From contig CALYLX010000011.1 in the NCBI GenBank assembly GCA_944990035.1, positions 1 through 64,000 of the forward strand: a stretch of 64,000 bases of DNA, written 5' to 3'. Below, in pieces: positions 59,161-64,000 of the stretch; position 1 is the stretch's first letter; every line of letters starts with the position of its first letter. Made by a program: the position numbers and the translations under genes. The notes under the pieces were generated by a model that searched no databases, was not told the origin of the DNA, and saw only the letters and a list, made by a program, of their open reading frames with translations. The DNA comes from Clitopilus passeckerianus. Taxonomy: Eukaryota; Basidiomycota; Agaricomycetes; Agaricales; Entolomataceae.

Positions 59161-59700
59161 TTAGTCGTCTTGAAATTCCGGGCAGATGATTCCATGGCTG
59201 ATTAGGAGTTGCCTGAGAGTAAGTGCGCGGGTTCGCCAGATTTCCTTCTCCTTGGCGAGACGCTTGACGTCCTCCTCAAGGCGTTGCAAATTCGCGAGCT
59301 TCCTCTGGCGGCTTCGGCGTGCTGCGAGAGTATTCTGCCTTCGCTTCCACTCGATCTTCTCTTGGTCCGTGGCATTTGCGGCAGGAGGCTCCTCTGTCAG
59401 CTCATCCTCCTCATCCTCAGGCGGAGTCTGCTTCCTCATCTTCTGGAAGAAGGCAGGAACCTCCTTCCTGGAGGTGGCGGAGGGAGTGACATAGCGTCGG
59501 GATTGGGTAGGCGCATCAATGGGGATGAGCTCGTCAGGGCTGAGTCGGCGTCCACCACGAGAGGTAGGTCGACGAGCAGAGTGGTCGTTCATTGAGGGAT
59601 GAATATTTGCGGAGTGGCGAAAGACGGGGGATGACTGGATCCCATTATAAGCATGCATCGGATAGCCGTACGCATGTCCACCGGCGAACTCGTTCTCCAT
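59161..59700 (-). CDS. Gcn4/Cpc1-like bZIP transcription factor
   Basis: A DNA-binding factor of the type that activates amino-acid synthesis genes in fungi. The start is ATG 59700 (MENEFAGGHAYGYPMHAYNG), since the open frame further upstream has no ATG. An Arg/Ser/Pro-rich middle (SARRPTSRGGRRLSPDELIP) and an acidic stretch (PPEDEEDELTEEPPA) precede the basic region WKRRQNTLAARRSRQRKLAN. The leucine zipper LQRLEEDVKRLAKEKEIWRT continues to RALTLRQLLISHG. The basic-region core NTLAARRSRxRK matches Gcn4's NTEAARRSRARK closely. Single exon, about 179 residues, stop at 59161-59163. The leader carries upstream ORFs, as in Gcn4/Cpc1 genes. Gcn4-type role is inferred from the basic region and uORFs. 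Confidence 0.85.
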   Translation of the reverse strand: MENEFAGGHAYGYPMHAYNGIQSSPVFRHSANIHPSMNDHSARRPTSRGGRRLSPDELIPIDAPTQSRRYVTPSATSRKEVPAFFQKMRKQTPPEDEEDELTEEPPAANATDQEKIEWKRRQNTLAARRSRQRKLANLQRLEEDVKRLAKEKEIWRTRALTLRQLLISHGIICPEFQDD

Positions 59701-59744
59701 TGCGATCCTTGGCGGCGTCGGGGTTGGGTAGCGGAAGTTTTCGA

Positions 59745-59813
59745 TTAGTGAGCAGATAAGCTCGCTTGCTTGGGAAATCGGGATGCTTTTGAGGACTGTT
59801 GAGGATGACGCAT
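59745..59813 (-). promoter_or_regulatory. Upstream ORF (22 codons) in bZIP leader
   Basis: ATG at 59813 opens a frame starting MRHPQQSSKASRF and closing at TAA 59745-59747, 44 bases before the bZIP start. Further up, 59944-59949 reads ATG-TGA, a start directly followed by a stop, and a 20-codon frame starts at 59993. Whether the outer ones are transcribed is not known. Confidence 0.5.
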
Positions 59814-62176
59814 TCTGAATCGGCTTTATATCCAAGAAGGTTCACCGGTTGCGAACCGCCTCTAACGTGCGCGTGAGGGTTGAAAGCTGTGGCGATGTTA
59901 TTGCCGAAAGGGCTGTGTTGGCTCTTGAGACTACGTAACCGAGTCACATATCTCGATCAGGCGGGGTAACACACACGCCTGGGTCTTTGACATATGCCGA
60001 AAAGATGCAATCCATGGAGGCTTTCCAGTGAAAAGTCCAGTGCCAATAGCATCCATCAAGCGGCCCCGACAGACGAAGTCCACCACGTGTGAGCCGATGC
60101 CCGAGAATGGAAGTCATCGACCTCGGTTCCCCATATGGTATCTATGTGTATGATGCGCCTTCGCATGAAACCACGATTTAGGCAGGCTGTGTACAATGAC
60201 AGAGTCTTAGTCCAAATCGTGGTGCGGGCCAGAGCGGTTTATCCTAGGAGCTAACGAGGGAGGCGAATTGGCCAATTTCGGTTCGATAGAGTGGTCTGGC
60301 CCTCGGGTAAATCATTCGAAACAGCACAGATGAAATGTGGGTTCGGCAAGATCTCAGCTAGAAAGTACTACACCGAATGTAGGCTCAAAGCAGAACAACA
60401 ACCAATATCTCGGCGTTACAAGGTCAGAGCGTTGATCAGAACTTCTCTGCGAAAGCCCTCGACAAGAAAGGTAACCTGAGGCGGGACCCCGCCCGTGAAT
60501 GAAATGTATCCGAGAATAATGACTCGGGACTCAGGACAGGGAAATTAACCGCAGTGTATTCCTTCATCTGTCGTTCAGGCACTACCTGAAGATCTTCCCA
60601 AACGTGGCTTGCTTGTTCGTTCCCATGGAGGACAACTCTGTGGGACCTACAAATCCGGGACGTCAATGTCCGAATGTGGATTATGTGTAGGAGTCATTGA
60701 ATACGCTTTATGGACGGTCTATGGCTGTCCGTCGCGGACGTGGGTACTGGCCACAGTCCTTCCGCAACCTATTATCGGTGAAGTGCAATAAAGACCAGAG
60801 TTGTTTTGCCGAGTCAATGTGCGGGGCAACGTACTAGATCCGCAACCCATTTTTGACAGAGTGAAGTAGCTCTTGAGCAGAGCTGCAAAAGAAAGGAATT
60901 ACGGGAATGAATCATGTTTCGGCAAATCTTCATCAACTGTGGTGGACTTGTATGAGTGTCGAGCACATTATCGGACGGAAGGGGTAAAAAGCTGTTTTCA
61001 GGGATTCAAACTGACTCACCGAAGTGGCTTCTTTAGGTAGATAGAACGATCTTGAAGATCATTTGATATATTTGCTGCGTGTCCAGTTGCATTTAGCGCC
61101 GTGTTATTCAGGAGAAGGTGCCAGAAGGACCGCGGAATTATGAGCAATTAGGTTTTTTTACACTAATAATGGTCCGTAGCACGAGGTGTCATTCCCCGAG
61201 CCATAGTATTTCCTGGTTTAGACCAAAATGCTCGTTAAACACCGCTCAAGAAGGCGGGTGCCATGCGAACTTTCAGAGCATCGTCGGCCAACTGACACGA
61301 AGGTTGCGGCCGATGAGGTACGTGTCCTAAACAGTGAGTCAACGGGTTGTTGATTCAGAGCACTTCCACGACAATCTAGCAAACATAGCACAGGCCAGCA
61401 AATACCACATGTCCAGTAGCACTCAAAAAGGGAGCCTAGGTGCCTAGTAGTTGGCTTACGCCCCCGGCTCCCCCGACGGTAGTGCCCTAATTGTGATAAA
61501 AGTGCGGGAGTTCGTGTCAAGCGATTGATCGTTCCGCTCAAGAGATTCAGAGGCACTGTATCTCGCCGCCCAAGATAGCGATGGTATATGTCGGCACTGT
61601 CTTTAGCGACGTACAGCAGGCTCAAGTGACAGATAATCTCTGTGCCGACGTTGAACTTTCACGGTGTTACTATGCTGGCATTGTATTCATCGTTGCCATC
61701 TGCCAGCTTGGATTCGAGATGACTGTATGACGATTTATTCGGTGAACGAAAAGCCCTCAACCCACAGTACAGCTAGATCAGTAGGCTATCCAGTCGTTTG
61801 TCACTTGCGTCCTGAGGACATAGAAACTGTTGGACAAGTGAGAACGATAGTACAACAGCCAGCGCCCGGCGGTGGGAATCAATGCTGTGTTATCGGACAT
61901 CCTGGGCCCGAACCTTGACCTGGATTTTAGCACTGGATCGCGAAGACAACTCTTCTCCGACGCATGAGTTAAATGCAAGGACTACCAGTATATAGCACCT
62001 TGCAGAAAGATCTGGTAGGAACTAGATAAGACTTGAGTCGAGATTGATGGGAGACGCGGGCTAGGCTTGGACTTCGACGAGTGTGGGTAAGTTGCCATCA
62101 AGCAACTCCGGAACACTCCGTGTCCTACCACGACTCTCCCGACATTCCTGTCTCAACCGTATCCTCCAAACCCACA
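59814..62176. other. Gene-free 2.4 kb
   Basis: The first part should hold the bZIP leader and promoter, and the last part the promoter of the cytochrome oxidase gene. Frames at 60291-60479, 61218-61625 and 61664-61918 lack motifs and splice logic. No transposon ends or RNA genes were seen. Confidence 0.45.
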
Positions 62177-62639
62177 ATGCACTCCCGAATGCTGGCCACC
62201 GTCCTCCGCACCGCTGCTCGTCCAGCTCTCGTCGCCCGGGCTACACCCATGTTCATTCGCCCCGCCTCTTCCCACTCACAAGAGACATTCGAGCAGTTTT
62301 CCGACCGCTACGTCAATTTTTTCCAAAACGCCGAAGACCTCTTCGAGGTTCAGCGGGGGCTCAACAACTGCTTCGCACACGATTTGGTTCCGGCACCTAC
62401 CGTTATTGAGGCTGCTTTGAGGGCTGCACGACGCGTCAACGACTATTCCACCGCTGTCCGGGTTTTCGAGGGTATCAAGGAGAAGGTCGAGAACAAGCAG
62501 CAGTACCAGGCATACCTGGAAGAGCTGAAGCCCGTCCGTGAGGAGCTAGGTATGCAAATATCTGTCAAAAATAGGTTATTTGCTGAGCATCATGTTCCTA
62601 GGCATCCAGACCAAGGAGGAGCTCTATGGTTCTTCATAA
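62177..62639 (+). CDS. COX6: Cytochrome c oxidase subunit Va (yeast Cox6)
   Basis: A nuclear-encoded subunit of respiratory complex IV in the mitochondrial inner membrane. From ATG 62177 the protein starts MHSRMLATVLRTAARPALVA, a clear mitochondrial presequence (Arg/Ala/Ser, no acidic residues); the second Met at 62189 is an alternative start. The mature part begins near SSHSQETFEQFSDRYVNFF. It carries NAEDLFEVQRGLNNCFAHDL, VIEAALRAARRVNDYSTAVR and FEGIKEKVENKQQYQAYLEE, collinear with fungal Cox6 and animal COX5A. One 53-60 nt intron (GTATGCAAA...TTCCTAG) joins the last exon IQTKEELYGSS, ending at TAA 62637-62639. Length of about 136 residues is normal. Confidence 0.95.
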
Positions 62640-64000
62640 AACTGCTACCCCTTAGAGTTGGTCAGTTGCACGTGTCATTCCACCTTGCTTGCTTCCGGCT
62701 GACAAGACTATAATTTCTCTAGATATACATGATTGTTTGGAGAATACACTATTAGGCAGCCCAATACGAATGTTGTCCCCTGTAATCCGCATATTGACCT
62801 TGAATGCACGCAGTCAAACTTCTGACGATCCTTTCATCTCTCATTGGCTGAAACTTTTGTTTGTGAGTGACCTCTGGCCGAGGCAGACAGGTCCAGGCAA
62901 CAAACTGGGCCGAACTATTCCCCAACTTTGGCCAGCTATATCGGTTCGACTTTGGGTTCTACCAGAGCTTGAGCGCAAACGCCCGACGCGTCTTTCTTTG
63001 CTACCCGTCATTGCTTCTCTTGCTGCGGTATGATAAAGTACTTTGATAGGTCCTGGGGTGTATCAGTCATGCTCAAATTTCTTGCGAGCTCATTCGGCTC
63101 ATTCGTGACACCGCGATGCAATTTTAGGTTCTCCCCTTGCTCTCCTGACTGTCTAGGTTACGCAGTCATGGCACTTCACGGACCCGACGTGAAGAATGTT
63201 CCAAAACGAGGCGCTTGGAGGACCAGCCGCCTCGGCATTGCACTGGCACATTGTCTCTCCCAATCGCGTTAGGTGCTATGCATCTCACCTAAACCTTCTA
63301 GACCTTATCACAACCGTTCCTTAATCTAATAGAGCTCCAAGTTCCTATGCAGCACAGCACACACTCGAGGTTGCCCTCAGCCCTTCGAACCGAAGAACCT
63401 GAGAGCTTTCACAATTAGCCGCCGGGCTAACGAGCACGTTGTTCCGTTCCCTTTGTCCTTGTTTAATTTCAGTGTCGATGCAATCCTGTGCAAAGCAGGC
63501 ACAGACCCTGTTCCGGCTCGTACTCCGGCTGATCATGACATCATTGTGACGCTTGACGGAACATTATCGAAAACTCGATCCTCCTCCGCCTTCACTGCCT
63601 TCAAACGTGGAATCCCGAATACTGTCCCGAGTCACAGCCTTTGCTTGTACATTGTTCTTCGGCAGATTGGCTAGTAATTATGCACTGCCGTTGTCGATCC
63701 GCCACTGGTAATGAAGGTCTAGATTGCTGAACGTGTTCAATTAGTGTCTTTGGTGTTCGGATACCAGTCTGTAATCTGTTTTTCCTTGGGGTGTTGTTCA
63801 GGATCGTATTCTGAGACAGCCGAATTGCTCGAATACTGCCTATGGAATGAATTGAAGTATGACACGCGACGGCTCACCACTTGAAACGACATGCTTAATT
63901 ATACAAACCAATCGCTCACTAATTTAATCGATGTCGCTTGGCAAATTGCTCATCCTCGAACTCAATGAATTGACTGGGAAAATATGCTATCATTCTGACT
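62640..64000. other. Gene-free right flank, 1.36 kb
   Basis: No domain-bearing frame, tRNA or repeat was recognised. Frames at 62689-63033, 63030-63272 and 63453-63674 look like chance. The next gene is presumably beyond the window. Confidence 0.45.

Noticed and set aside
59645..59947. 100-codon open frame overlapping the bZIP leader
   Set aside because: It has no ATG start (opens on GTG) and overlaps the leader out of frame with the bZIP.
1..64000. CRISPR array, rRNA operon, complete transposon or retroelement
   Set aside because: No spaced identical repeats, rRNA motifs, terminal repeats, transposase or reverse transcriptase signatures were seen by eye.

Overview
The window is nuclear DNA from a filamentous basidiomycete fungus, most likely an agaricomycete (inference). 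Genes are dense and lie on both strands. Almost all are cut by 48-70 nt GT-AG introns with CTNAY-like branch points. Several protein types are typical of that group: a class IV chitin synthase, a QDE-1-type RNA-dependent RNA polymerase, a NACHT/STAND NTPase and a small membrane coiled-coil family. No bacterial operon logic, CRISPR array, rRNA or intact transposon was seen.

Layout. 0-7 kb: a copper amine oxidase running off the left edge, an LTO1-like ribosome/Fe-S adaptor with an apparent frameshift, tRNA-Pro(AGG), NOP10, and a CRAL-TRIO (Sec14-like) lipid-transfer protein. 7-20 kb: a long Ser-rich low-complexity protein and the chitin synthase, both on the minus strand, then 2.2 kb without a recognisable gene. 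20-30 kb: a Whi2-like BTB protein, a STAND NTPase with a frame break, a 1.7 kb gene-free stretch, and a conserved-looking low-complexity protein. 30-35.6 kb: three tandem thioredoxin genes, the first two with copied promoters, then two small minus-strand genes of unknown function. 35.6-50 kb: a large TPR-type protein of unknown role, the RdRP, and divergently from it the condensin subunit SMC4. 50-59.7 kb: a CDK-activating-type kinase, an ankyrin protein, CDP-alcohol phosphotransferase flanked by two identical inverted tRNA-Pro genes, M17 leucyl aminopeptidase, and a Gcn4-like bZIP with upstream ORFs. 60-64 kb: mostly intergenic, holding the cytochrome c oxidase subunit Va/6 gene.

Most genes are housekeeping (ribosome biogenesis, chromosome condensation, phospholipid synthesis, respiration, wall synthesis, peptide turnover). 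The accessory elements are the STAND NTPase, the thioredoxin array and the small membrane protein. I found no convincing new multi-gene system. The most unusual signals are two very short exons (8 and 12 nt) in the RdRP catalytic core, two single-base frame breaks, and the thioredoxin array with duplicated promoters. Exon joins were made by eye from reading frames and splice motifs, so exact borders are inferences.
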